From: Ignavibacteriales bacterium
Lineage (GTDB): Bacteria; Bacteroidota; Ignavibacteria; UBA10030
DNA: 13,684 nucleotides
Direction: 5' to 3'
NCBI GenBank assembly: GCA_016218005.1
Contig: JACRFF010000197.1
Location: 1-13,684 of the forward strand
Shown here one piece after another: positions 7,007-13,529 of this stretch (the first letter of the stretch is position 1; the number at the start of each line of letters is the position of its first letter). Below the pieces are notes generated by a model. It did no database searches. It was given only the letters and a program-made list of their open reading frames with translations, and was not told where the DNA came from. The position numbers and the translations under genes were made by a program.

Positions 7007-7071
7007 AGCATCGAACCAGTGCGTTGCTTGTTTGTCGATTCAATGTTCAACATTCAATCACGAGACCGAAC
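7007..7071. promoter_or_regulatory. Divergent promoter region of anmK and nfo
   Basis: The 65 nt between the divergent starts of anmK (7006, minus) and nfo (7072, plus) must carry both promoters unless they lie inside the coding regions. No convincing -35/-10 pair is visible on either strand. The nfo frame stays open back to a TTG at 7024, but the family N-terminus argues for ATG 7072. Confidence 0.4.
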
Positions 7072-7947
7072 ATGGCACACTCATCAATTCTTCTGGGCGC
7101 TCACATGTCCATCGCCGGCGGCGTGCACACGGCGGTGGAACGCGGAACCTCGATCGGCTGCACGGCATTGCAGTTGTTTGTGAAGAACAACAATCAATGG
7201 AGCGGCAAGCCGATTACAGACGAAGCTGCAGTAACCTACAAAGAGGTTTTGGCGAAATCAACGATTCAGGCTCCGGTGATGGCGCACGCCACCTATCTGA
7301 TCAATCTCTGCGCGAAGAATAAAATCTTCTTGAAGAAATCGCGTGCGGCGTTCAAGGACGAACTAGACCGGTGTGAAAAGCTCGGCGTGGCGTACCTGAA
7401 CGTGCATCCCGGCTCGCATATGGACCAAGGAATGGAAACCGGCATCAAGCTGATTGCCGAGTCGCTGAATCTTGTCCACGATCAGACCAACGGCTACACA
7501 ACGCTCAGCGTGCTCGAAGCAACGGCGGGACAAGGAAGCGCGGTCGGATATACGTTTGAACACCTCCGAGGCATCATCGATTTGGTGGAGAAGAAGAACC
7601 GGATGGCGGTGTGCATCGATACGTGCCACATCTTTGCGGCCGGCTACGACATCAAGACGGAAGAAGGATACCTGAAAACGTTCAAGGAGTTTGACGAAAT
7701 TGTCGGGTTTGATCGACTCGTGGCGTTTCACGTCAACGATTCGAAGAAAGGACTTGGCTCGCGGGTGGATCGACACGAGCACATCGGCAACGGAGAGATC
7801 GGCTTGGAAGGATTTCGCTTGCTGATGAACGACATTCGCTTCGCTCACATTCCCAAAATCCTCGAGACACCGAAGAGCGAGGACCTGCATGAAGATGTGG
7901 AGAATATGAAAGTGCTGGAGGGGTTGATGACCAAGAAAAAATCGTGA
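7072..7947 (+). CDS. nfo: Endonuclease IV (AP endonuclease)
   Basis: Endonuclease IV cuts DNA 5' of abasic sites during base-excision repair, using a three-zinc cluster in a TIM barrel. The protein is 291 residues from ATG 7072. The barrel starts with LLGAHMSIAGGVHTAVERG and TALQLFVKNNNQW. All the zinc-ligand blocks known from E. coli Nfo are present: MAHATYLINL (His), LNVHPGSH (His), VLEATAGQG (Glu), CIDTCHIFAAGYD (Asp, His), AFHVNDSKKGLGSR (His), VDRHEHIGNGEIG (Asp, His) and ILETPK (Glu). It therefore looks fully active. A longer start (TTG 7024) is possible but would add residues not seen in the family. Confidence 0.96.
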   Translation: MAHSSILLGAHMSIAGGVHTAVERGTSIGCTALQLFVKNNNQWSGKPITDEAAVTYKEVLAKSTIQAPVMAHATYLINLCAKNKIFLKKSRAAFKDELDRCEKLGVAYLNVHPGSHMDQGMETGIKLIAESLNLVHDQTNGYTTLSVLEATAGQGSAVGYTFEHLRGIIDLVEKKNRMAVCIDTCHIFAAGYDIKTEEGYLKTFKEFDEIVGFDRLVAFHVNDSKKGLGSRVDRHEHIGNGEIGLEGFRLLMNDIRFAHIPKILETPKSEDLHEDVENMKVLEGLMTKKKS

Positions 7948-7985
7948 CCTCGGCGAGCAATACTACCAACAACGGTTCTGGCAAA

Positions 7986-8006
7986 GCCATCCCTTCGGGA
8001 CTTGGC
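7986..8006 (+). terminator. Weak hairpin after nfo
   Basis: GCCATCCC (7986-7993) can pair with GGGA plus TGGC (7997-8006, 2-nt bulge) around a 3-nt loop, 38 nt after the nfo stop and before the convergent sorting-domain gene. There is no real T-run behind it, so it is only a candidate terminator. Confidence 0.25.
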
Positions 8007-8083
8007 GAAAATTGATTCATGCTTCGCACGAGATCAAAAGGCCTCCGGCTCTTATTAAAGTGGAGAGGTTGCGCACGGTTGAT

Positions 8084-8798
8084 TCATTTGAGCAAAACTA
8101 ATTTGTTCGTCAAGAGGTTCTCGCCTGCGAGAAGGCGACAAATATAGACTCCACTTCCAAGTCTGCTGGCGTTGAATTGAACGCTATACTCACCGGCCTC
8201 TTTTTTCTCGTTTACCAACGTTGCAACTATTCGACCCACGTTATCAAAAACTTCAAGCGTTACAATTACCGTTTGCGGAATTGAGTAGCGAATTGTCGCT
8301 TTGGGATTGAATGGGTTGGGGTAGCTTGTTAGTAGGGCATAACTGCCGGCGAATCGATTCTGTTGAACCGAGACAGGCGTGTTATGACAATCGCTAGCAG
8401 AGATCTTTGTACTCGGCTGCAATACGCTGACGCCAGCAATCGAAAAGCCGAATGACGCAACGAGAATTACCGTGCCTTTAGGATATTGATATTTCTTGAA
8501 TTGTTGGCGATAGATCACGATTTGATAATTGCCTGCCGGCAAGCCAGTACATGAGACGTTGACATCATTAAAAGCAGTCGCAGCGGGCATGACGAGTGGA
8601 AGTGTCTTGCTCAGTAACAATAATTGAATCCTTTGGAAGGGAGGTGAAAGCGGTGTATTTCGATCCACAATCTGACATGATATTTACGTTCCAGATTTTA
8701 ATGGTATCACCGACAACTCCCGCACCATAATGTTCAAACTGAGCGATTGCGATATTCGCAGCGATGAGACTAAGCATTAAAGCTATTATTGTTTTCAT
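8084..8798 (-). pseudogene. Secreted protein with T9SS type A sorting domain, interrupted by a +1 frameshift
   Basis: The gene starts at ATG 8798 with GGGAG 7-8 nt upstream and encodes a signal peptide (MKTIIALMLSLIAANIAIA, then Q). A secreted domain follows (DTIKIWNVNIMSDCGSKY). After 76 codons the frame meets TAA at 8570-8568. Skipping one T in the TTTT run just before that stop restores an open frame that continues NDVNVSCTGLPAGNYQIVIY to TGA at 8084, for about 237 residues in total. The two halves fit together as one secreted domain. The last ~85 residues are a Por/T9SS type A sorting domain (SYPNPFNPKATIRYSIPQ, VFDNVGRIVATLVN, GVYICRLLAGE, KLVLLK), which targets the protein through the type IX secretion system. 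The break may be a sequencing error, a true mutation or a translational frameshift. Confidence 0.8.
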
Positions 8799-9136
8799 GA
8801 TGGGTCTCCCTGGAGGTAACGTGTGTTGCAATATAACGAATACTTGTTCGAGCAACCCACATAGACTCCGACCGCAACGAACAAAAGTAATGGTGTTAAT
8901 TTAGACTGGTTCAAGATGAACAATGGCAACGCTACCTAACGGATGCAGCCCCGCCATCTTTCTGCCCGCCATTCCCGCCAGACCCGCTCGAACGACGCCC
9001 GCTCGAACGACGGAGTCGGGCGAGCAGTCGGGCGGGGGCTGGTTGTTGGACAGTTCAACTTGCCAGCAATTTGTTTCTTCCTCCACTCAAAATCAAGCTA
9101 TCCTTTACTCAAGGAATAATCTCGTCTTGCTTTTGT
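8799..9136. other. Intergenic stretch without a recognisable gene
   Basis: This 338-nt stretch holds the ribosome binding site of the minus-strand sorting-domain gene and the GC-rich repeat cluster at 8951-9036. Short open frames on both strands across it have no ribosome binding site, no recognisable motifs and compositions dominated by the repeats, so I do not call a gene. Confidence 0.5.
8951..9036. repeat. GC-rich direct and inverted repeat cluster
   Basis: A perfect 15-bp tandem repeat occupies 8983-8997 and 8998-9012 (CCCGCTCGAACGACG). The second copy is followed by a partly complementary arm, 9001-9011 against 9015-9025, with 9 of 11 positions matching around a 3-nt turn. To its left the motif CCCGCCA recurs three times (about 8950, 8965 and 8974, the first as CCCCGCCA). 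The minus strand carries five GGG runs here. No protein is recognisable. Confidence 0.6.
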
Positions 9137-9153
9137 AAGGAGTGCTACTAAGA

Positions 9154-9351
9154 ATGAGCAACCGTCAACACGATACACGTAGAGCCAAGCGTTTGGGCAG
9201 CAGCCCCCCATTGTGAAGATTATCAAGAAGACAGTTCACGTGAGGAATATCTTTCCGTGCACTACTGCTGCGGAATGGCGCATATGCCGCTTTCCAAGAG
9301 GAAACAGGGCATCCGAATTGCCAAGTTTGTGGCAGGGAATTTGGAGATTAA
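9154..9351 (+). pseudogene. Possible frameshifted small Cys-rich gene
   Basis: An ATG at 9154 with AAGGAG at 9137-9142 (11-nt spacing) starts MSNRQHDTRRAKRLGSS and stops at 9214. If one C is removed from the run of six at 9204-9209, the reading continues as PHCEDYQEDSSREEYL, SVHYCCGMAHMPLSK. If one A is then added near 9302, it returns to the first frame and ends GHPNCQVCGREFGD, TAA at 9349-9351. The rebuilt ~65-residue product has Cys/His pairs and a terminal CxxC, like a small zinc-binding protein. The reconstruction needs two indels, both in homopolymers, so it is tentative. The apparent frame 9213-9404 is then only a shadow. Confidence 0.35.
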
Positions 9352-9402
9352 GAGACTGGTTTTGTAAAACAATGTACCGTTTCAATTCCATCACCTACCA
9401 AT

Positions 9403-9409
9403 AAAGGAG
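9403..9409 (+). promoter_or_regulatory. Strong ribosome binding site of the pilin-like gene
   Basis: AAAGGAG ends 7 nt before ATG 9417. It is the best Shine-Dalgarno in the window and points to high expression of the small surface-type protein that follows. Confidence 0.8.
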
Positions 9410-9416
9410 ATTCATC

Positions 9417-9800
9417 ATGGGTCAACAGCAACTTCTACTCATCATTCTCGGCGTTATCATCGTCGGTGTCGCGATCGCCGTCGGCTTGAGCCTCTTCAGC
9501 GCTCAAAGCATTCAGGCCAACAAAGATGCCATCATCAACGACCTGAACAACATTGCCGCCAACGCCTACCAGTTCCGCATTCGTCCTAGCTCCATGGGGG
9601 GTGGACAAGGCGCTTACACCGGCTATGCAATTCCATCCAAGATGGCTACCAACGCGAACGCAACCTATGTTGCTACTCCCGCGGCGAATACGGTAACCAT
9701 CGTTGCAACGTCCGCGTCGAATGCTTCGAACGTCGTTACCGTCGTCATCGACAGTAACGGCAATCCCGGCAGTTGGACGTACGCCGGCGATTTCCTATAA
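9417..9800 (+). CDS. Pilin-like small membrane/surface protein
   Basis: A 127-residue protein. After MGQQQ comes one hydrophobic helix, LLLIILGVIIVGVAIAVGLSLF (about 6-27), then an amphipathic helix (QANKDAIINDLNNIAANAYQFRIRP). A Gly/Ala/Thr/Asn-rich domain follows, ending SNVVTVVIDSNGNPGSWTYAGDFL. This resembles type IV pilin subunits: a hydrophobic N-terminal helix running into a long helix, then a beta-rich C-terminal head. The canonical prepilin site G/F-T-L-I-E is absent; Gly2 followed by QQQ could be an unusual cleavage point. The strong ribosome binding site, isolated position and strong terminator fit an abundant structural protein. No assembly ATPase, peptidase or secretin is nearby. 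Function remains inferred. Confidence 0.7.
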   Translation: MGQQQLLLIILGVIIVGVAIAVGLSLFSAQSIQANKDAIINDLNNIAANAYQFRIRPSSMGGGQGAYTGYAIPSKMATNANATYVATPAANTVTIVATSASNASNVVTVVIDSNGNPGSWTYAGDFL

Positions 9801-9826
9801 GAAGCACTCTTCATTTGCTCGTCCCA

Positions 9827-9842
9827 CCTGTCGGCAGACAGG
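9827..9842. repeat. Small hairpin downstream of the pilin-like gene
   Basis: CCTGTC (9827-9832) and GACAGG (9837-9842) form a perfect 6-bp stem with a GGCA loop. GGGAGGGCAGGCAG follows. It precedes the stronger terminator hairpin and may protect the 3' end of the transcript or be a fragment of a dispersed GC-rich repeat. Confidence 0.45.
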
Positions 9843-9862
9843 GAGGGCAGGCAGTTTTGCAG

Positions 9863-9900
9863 CGCCCGACCAAAACTCTTGGTTGGGCGTTGTGTTTTAT
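9863..9900 (+). terminator. Rho-independent terminator of the pilin-like gene
   Basis: Bases 9863-9873 and 9879-9889 form an 11-bp stem (one G-U pair) with a 5-nt loop, followed by TTGTGTTTTATTTCTTTT. The strong stem, short loop and T-rich tail make this the clearest intrinsic terminator in the window. Confidence 0.85.
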
Positions 9901-9944
9901 TTCTTTTCGGGTTCAATACCCCGTAGCTTGCTTCGTTGAAAGAA

Positions 9945-10002
9945 TGTAGGGTGACTTCACAAGCCGCCTGTCGAGCTAACAGCTCGACCTACAAAAAGGC
10001 TT
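9945..10002. repeat. Palindromic extragenic element
   Basis: A perfect 8-bp hairpin, GTCGAGCT (9970-9977) and AGCTCGAC (9981-9988) with an AAC loop, is flanked by inverted TGTAGG (9945-9950) and CCTACA (9988-9993). Outside or overlapping these are AAGCC (9961-9965) and GGCTT (9998-10002). The layout of a core palindrome with extra inverted flanks is what extragenic palindromic (REP-like) repeats look like. Whether it recurs in the genome cannot be seen here. The rest of 9901-10131 shows nothing recognisable apart from the approach to the next gene. Confidence 0.6.
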
Positions 10003-10131
10003 TGCAAGAAATCAAATGAGTTCATCCGAATTGCTTTTCCCCCCTTTTCTGACAACATTTTGCCTAACAGTAGGTGTGGCTAAACTTTTTCCTCCGAATA
10101 AGCGTATGAAGAATCAAGAACTCCTTCAACC

Positions 10132-12918
10132 GTGAGCTACTTCGATACACATCCACAAATTTTTCGTGGGCTTGCGCTCTTGCTGTTAGCCGTAGCGTGG
10201 AGTCTTGCCTTCTACACGGTTGCCCGATTTGCAAGCTCGCCGACCGATGAAAACTGGTTTAGAGATTCTCCCTCGCGCCTGTATGCGACCAGAAATATTC
10301 CAGCGCACCCACAGCAAGGAGCGAAGAGACAATCTGCGGCGGGTTCCGAAGATTCCGTAATGGTCGGAGACCTCATTCTTGCCGTCAACGGAAACAAGGT
10401 GCTGTCGGCTGAGGAGGTTGAGTCTGAAATTCACCGAAGCGCGCCAGGCATTGAGGTACGCCTTTCCGTTTTTCGTCCAACGATTGACCAGAAGAAAACG
10501 CTTTCTATTCTCAGGGACGAGTTACGATCCGCGTGGTATCGGGTTATCCCGACGACCGCCCATGTCTATGATGTTTTTCCTCAAGGCGCTTCTGACCGGG
10601 CAGGGATGAAAGTTGGCGATCTCATTTTTCGCATCAACGGTAATGAATTTTCCAGCTCTAATGTTGCCGACCTGATTCTCCGCCGCGCCCAAGTGGGAAG
10701 GGCTATTATCTATGACGTCCTTCGAGCGAACGAAACTATCGAACTTCACGTAACGCTTGCCAAGTTTGGTCTGCCCATTCAGCTCCTGTTCCTGAGCGCA
10801 GCCGGATTTTCGTACCTCCTTTTCGCGTCGGTTTTATTGGTACGACGTCCGAACATCAAAGCCGCCCGCATGCTGGGGTTGACATTTCTCTTATTCGGGT
10901 TTTTCATTATGACCGTCGGGTCTCGCCGCGAAGTTGATCTGACTACCATCGTCATCATCCGGAACGTTTTGATAGCAGGCAGCCTCTTCTTCGGTATCGC
11001 ATTTGCCTTGTGGTCTATGGCGTTCTTTCCGCGCGAATGGCCCGAGATGATTCGCCGCCGCTGGATTGCTTTTGTCTTGTATTTGTTGGCGGCAGTGGGC
11101 TGGGTCGGTGTTGCTGTCGCCAACTACAACGCATTCTTGTATATGATTTTTGTTCAGATGGCGTTTGGGCTTGGGGTGAAGTGGTGGTTTCGCAAGGAGC
11201 GGTCTGCGGAATACATAAAGCTCAATCGCACCATCCGCTGGGCAGGCGTGCTCACAGTCATCATCACGCTGCTCATAAGCTTGCCGTTGAGGTTGTTCAC
11301 GAACAATCAACAGGCCATCGTGATCGGCATCTTGGTGATGTTGTTTCTTTTGGCGCACGTGTATACGATTGGCCGGTACCGGTTGCTGTCGCTCGATTTT
11401 CGCATTCGGCGGAATATTCAATACACGGTGCTTTCGGTCGTGTGGTGGGCAGTGCTCGTTCTTGCCGTTATCCAAATCTTTCTTGCGCTTCCGAGTTGGG
11501 GGATTGCGCTTCCCAACGTCATCATCACGGGAAGTTCGATCGAGGTTACGGACGCTTCCGTACCGCCGGCACAACGCGAGCTTACGTACCGCATTTTCTT
11601 CATGGTCGTTGCCGTTGTCGTGTTCTCCGGCGTGCATTGGATTCGCAGAAAAGGTCAGGAGTTTATCGACCGGAAGTATTACCGCACGAGCTATGATTAT
11701 CGCCGCGCGGCGAAGGAATTAAGCGAGGTTCTCTCCACCAAGCTCAGCATGGTTGCGCTTGGGCGCGGGTTGGTTGAGACGGTTGCCGGCCTGATGAAGT
11801 TGAAACGTGCAGGCGTATTGTTTTTCCAAGGCGGTCATCGATGTTGCTGTCAGGAGGTGCACGGCTTTGAAGGCGGTGATTGGCAGACCTTTTGCGTTGC
11901 GCACGAAGGTTCGTTGGTCGAAGCGATCAAGAAATTCGACGGACCGTTTCGCGTGGAATATCTTCCCTCGCCGATGAAGGAAAACTTTCGCAGCCAGCAA
12001 TTCCAGTACGCCGTTCCGATTTACTCTAAGGATAAACTTGTCGGAACGATCTTGGTGGGAGAAAAACGATCGGAGTTGCCGTTTCATCAGGAGGACTTCG
12101 AGTTTCTTTCCTCGGCGGCCGGACAGGCCGCGCTCTCGGTCGAGAACGCCTTCTTGTACGAAGAACTCGCCGAGAATGAACGCATGAAACACGAACTGGA
12201 GATTGCCCGCCGTATTCAACTGCAGTCGCTCCCGCAGGAAATTCCCAACGTCCGCGGATTAGATATTGCCGGAAGCTCACATCCTGCGATGGAAGTGGGC
12301 GGCGACTTTTTTGATTATCTAAACGGCTCACCCGATCAGCTGACCGTTATCGTAGGTGATGTCAGCGGCAAGGGAACTTCGGCGGCTATGTACATGTCCA
12401 AGGTGCAGGGAATTTTCCGTTCGTTGCACGAGTTCAATCTTGCTCCGCGCGAGTTGTTCATCCGCGCCAACCGGTTGCTGTGCAAGGATCTTGAGCGCCG
12501 GTCGTTTGTGACGGTGCTGGGCGCAACGTTCGACGTCGATCGAAAAACATGCCGCTTTGCGCGGGCAGGCCACTTGCCGTTGTTCGTGTACCGGGCATCG
12601 GACCGCCGCGTGGAGATCATTACGCCGAAGGGACTCGGCCTGGGATTGAACGATGAAGAATTGTTTGCGGATGAACTTCAACAAGTCGAATTGTCCTACA
12701 ACGAAGGGGATGTGCTCGTGTTTGTGACGGATGGTGTTACCGAAGCCCATCGCACGGATGGCGAGCAATATGGCGAAGAGCGGGTAGTGGAGGTTCTCGC
12801 CGAAGCAGCGCACCAATCTGCGGAAGTCATTCAGTCGCGCCTCCTCGAACATCTGCGGTCGTTTGCCGATACCGCGCAGCACGATGACGAAACCATTGTC
12901 GTAGTGAAGGCGGTGTAG
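10132..12918 (+). CDS. Membrane PDZ-PDZ-multi-TM-GAF-PP2C (SpoIIE/RsbU) serine phosphatase
   Basis: A 928-residue membrane signalling protein. Order: TM1 at about 11-33; two PDZ-like domains outside the cytoplasm (VGDLILAVNGNKV near 78-90; DVFPQGASDRAGMKVGDLIF from about 147); a block of about eight TM helices from 214 to 503; a GAF domain at about 530-685; a coiled linker (YEELAENERMKHELEIARRI); and a PP2C/SpoIIE phosphatase from about 700. The metal-binding acidic residues are present in GGDFFD (Asp725, Asp728), GDVSGKG (Asp743), TDGVTE (Asp867) and DDET (Asp918-919), so it should be active. Such enzymes dephosphorylate anti-anti-sigma factors in partner-switch pathways; none is encoded here. 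The GAF has an unusual CCC at 571-573. The start is GTG at 10132 without a clear Shine-Dalgarno. Confidence 0.9.
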   Translation: MSYFDTHPQIFRGLALLLLAVAWSLAFYTVARFASSPTDENWFRDSPSRLYATRNIPAHPQQGAKRQSAAGSEDSVMVGDLILAVNGNKVLSAEEVESEIHRSAPGIEVRLSVFRPTIDQKKTLSILRDELRSAWYRVIPTTAHVYDVFPQGASDRAGMKVGDLIFRINGNEFSSSNVADLILRRAQVGRAIIYDVLRANETIELHVTLAKFGLPIQLLFLSAAGFSYLLFASVLLVRRPNIKAARMLGLTFLLFGFFIMTVGSRREVDLTTIVIIRNVLIAGSLFFGIAFALWSMAFFPREWPEMIRRRWIAFVLYLLAAVGWVGVAVANYNAFLYMIFVQMAFGLGVKWWFRKERSAEYIKLNRTIRWAGVLTVIITLLISLPLRLFTNNQQAIVIGILVMLFLLAHVYTIGRYRLLSLDFRIRRNIQYTVLSVVWWAVLVLAVIQIFLALPSWGIALPNVIITGSSIEVTDASVPPAQRELTYRIFFMVVAVVVFSGVHWIRRKGQEFIDRKYYRTSYDYRRAAKELSEVLSTKLSMVALGRGLVETVAGLMKLKRAGVLFFQGGHRCCCQEVHGFEGGDWQTFCVAHEGSLVEAIKKFDGPFRVEYLPSPMKENFRSQQFQYAVPIYSKDKLVGTILVGEKRSELPFHQEDFEFLSSAAGQAALSVENAFLYEELAENERMKHELEIARRIQLQSLPQEIPNVRGLDIAGSSHPAMEVGGDFFDYLNGSPDQLTVIVGDVSGKGTSAAMYMSKVQGIFRSLHEFNLAPRELFIRANRLLCKDLERRSFVTVLGATFDVDRKTCRFARAGHLPLFVYRASDRRVEIITPKGLGLGLNDEELFADELQQVELSYNEGDVLVFVTDGVTEAHRTDGEQYGEERVVEVLAEAAHQSAEVIQSRLLEHLRSFADTAQHDDETIVVVKAV

Positions 12919-12919
12919 C

Positions 12920-13405
12920 GTGTTTCATATTCCTATCGATCCATTGCGGCATTGGCGCGAAACAATTCTTCTCAGTGCGTTTGTGCTGATTATCCTCGCC
13001 GGCGTGTTTCTGTTGATCCGGCACAGAGAGGTGCGATGGGAGAACCGCTGGTTGTGGGGTCAGTCCTCTGCGGTGATTGATACGCCGGGTGCCCCTCATC
13101 GCGAACCAGATATTGTTCAAGAAGAACGCCGTATCGCCGACCGATTCCTCAGCGATACGCTTCCAAATTTCATGCGAAGCGGCTTCGTTGTCCGCTTTGT
13201 GCAAGCCGAAGCAGGCACCATCCTGTATGTTCGTTCAAAATTTTGGGCGGCACGGACGGCCTCGTTCAAGCGCGAATTCCTGATGCAGGCTGTTTTGTAT
13301 AACAAGTACTATCGGCCGTCGCTGTACGCGTCGGTGCGAGATCATGATTCCCAGCGGTTACTCGCCGAAGCGTTTTCCATCCGCGATATTCGCATCTATA
13401 GCTGA
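12920..13405 (+). CDS. Single-TM protein of unknown function, paired with the PP2C phosphatase
   Basis: A 161-residue protein starting at GTG 12920, one nucleotide after the phosphatase stop, so the two are surely co-transcribed and probably translationally coupled. After a short N-terminus (MFHIPIDPLRHWRET) there is one hydrophobic helix, ILLSAFVLIILAGVFLLI (about 16-33), then RHREVRWENR, which suggests the C-terminus may lie inside by the positive-inside rule. The soluble part contains helices and a segment, FVVRFVQAEAGTILYVRSKFW, of predicted strand character. I recognise no domain. Its position suggests a partner or regulator of the phosphatase. A hairpin terminator follows. Confidence 0.75.
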   Translation: MFHIPIDPLRHWRETILLSAFVLIILAGVFLLIRHREVRWENRWLWGQSSAVIDTPGAPHREPDIVQEERRIADRFLSDTLPNFMRSGFVVRFVQAEAGTILYVRSKFWAARTASFKREFLMQAVLYNKYYRPSLYASVRDHDSQRLLAEAFSIRDIRIYS

Positions 13406-13444
13406 TTTCTCTCCGTTGGTTTTCTGAACCATCCGTTCAAGGCT

Positions 13445-13466
13445 GTTCCCATCGATGGAACTTTTT
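13445..13466 (+). terminator. Candidate intrinsic terminator after the phosphatase operon
   Basis: GTTCC (13445-13449) and GGAAC (13457-13461) form a 5-bp stem with a 7-nt loop, followed directly by TTTTTC. It lies 40 nt after the stop of the one-TM protein and before the next gene. The stem is short but the T-run is well placed. Confidence 0.5.
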
Positions 13467-13529
13467 CTCGCGCGCCTCCGTCCATAAGGTTGTAAGAGAA
13501 AATCATTCATATTCAAGCGGAGGGACGTT

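Noticed and set aside
8983..9012. CRISPR array
   Set aside because: Only two directly abutting 15-bp copies without spacers, and no cas genes nearby.
8901..9086. A 61-codon minus-strand frame containing VVRAGVVRAG
   Set aside because: The repeat comes from the 15-bp DNA tandem repeat being a multiple of three; there is no ribosome binding site and no known motif.
9213..9404. A 63-codon plus-strand frame starting GTG
   Set aside because: No ribosome binding site before the GTG, and the other two frames across this stretch give a more protein-like, Cys-containing reading.
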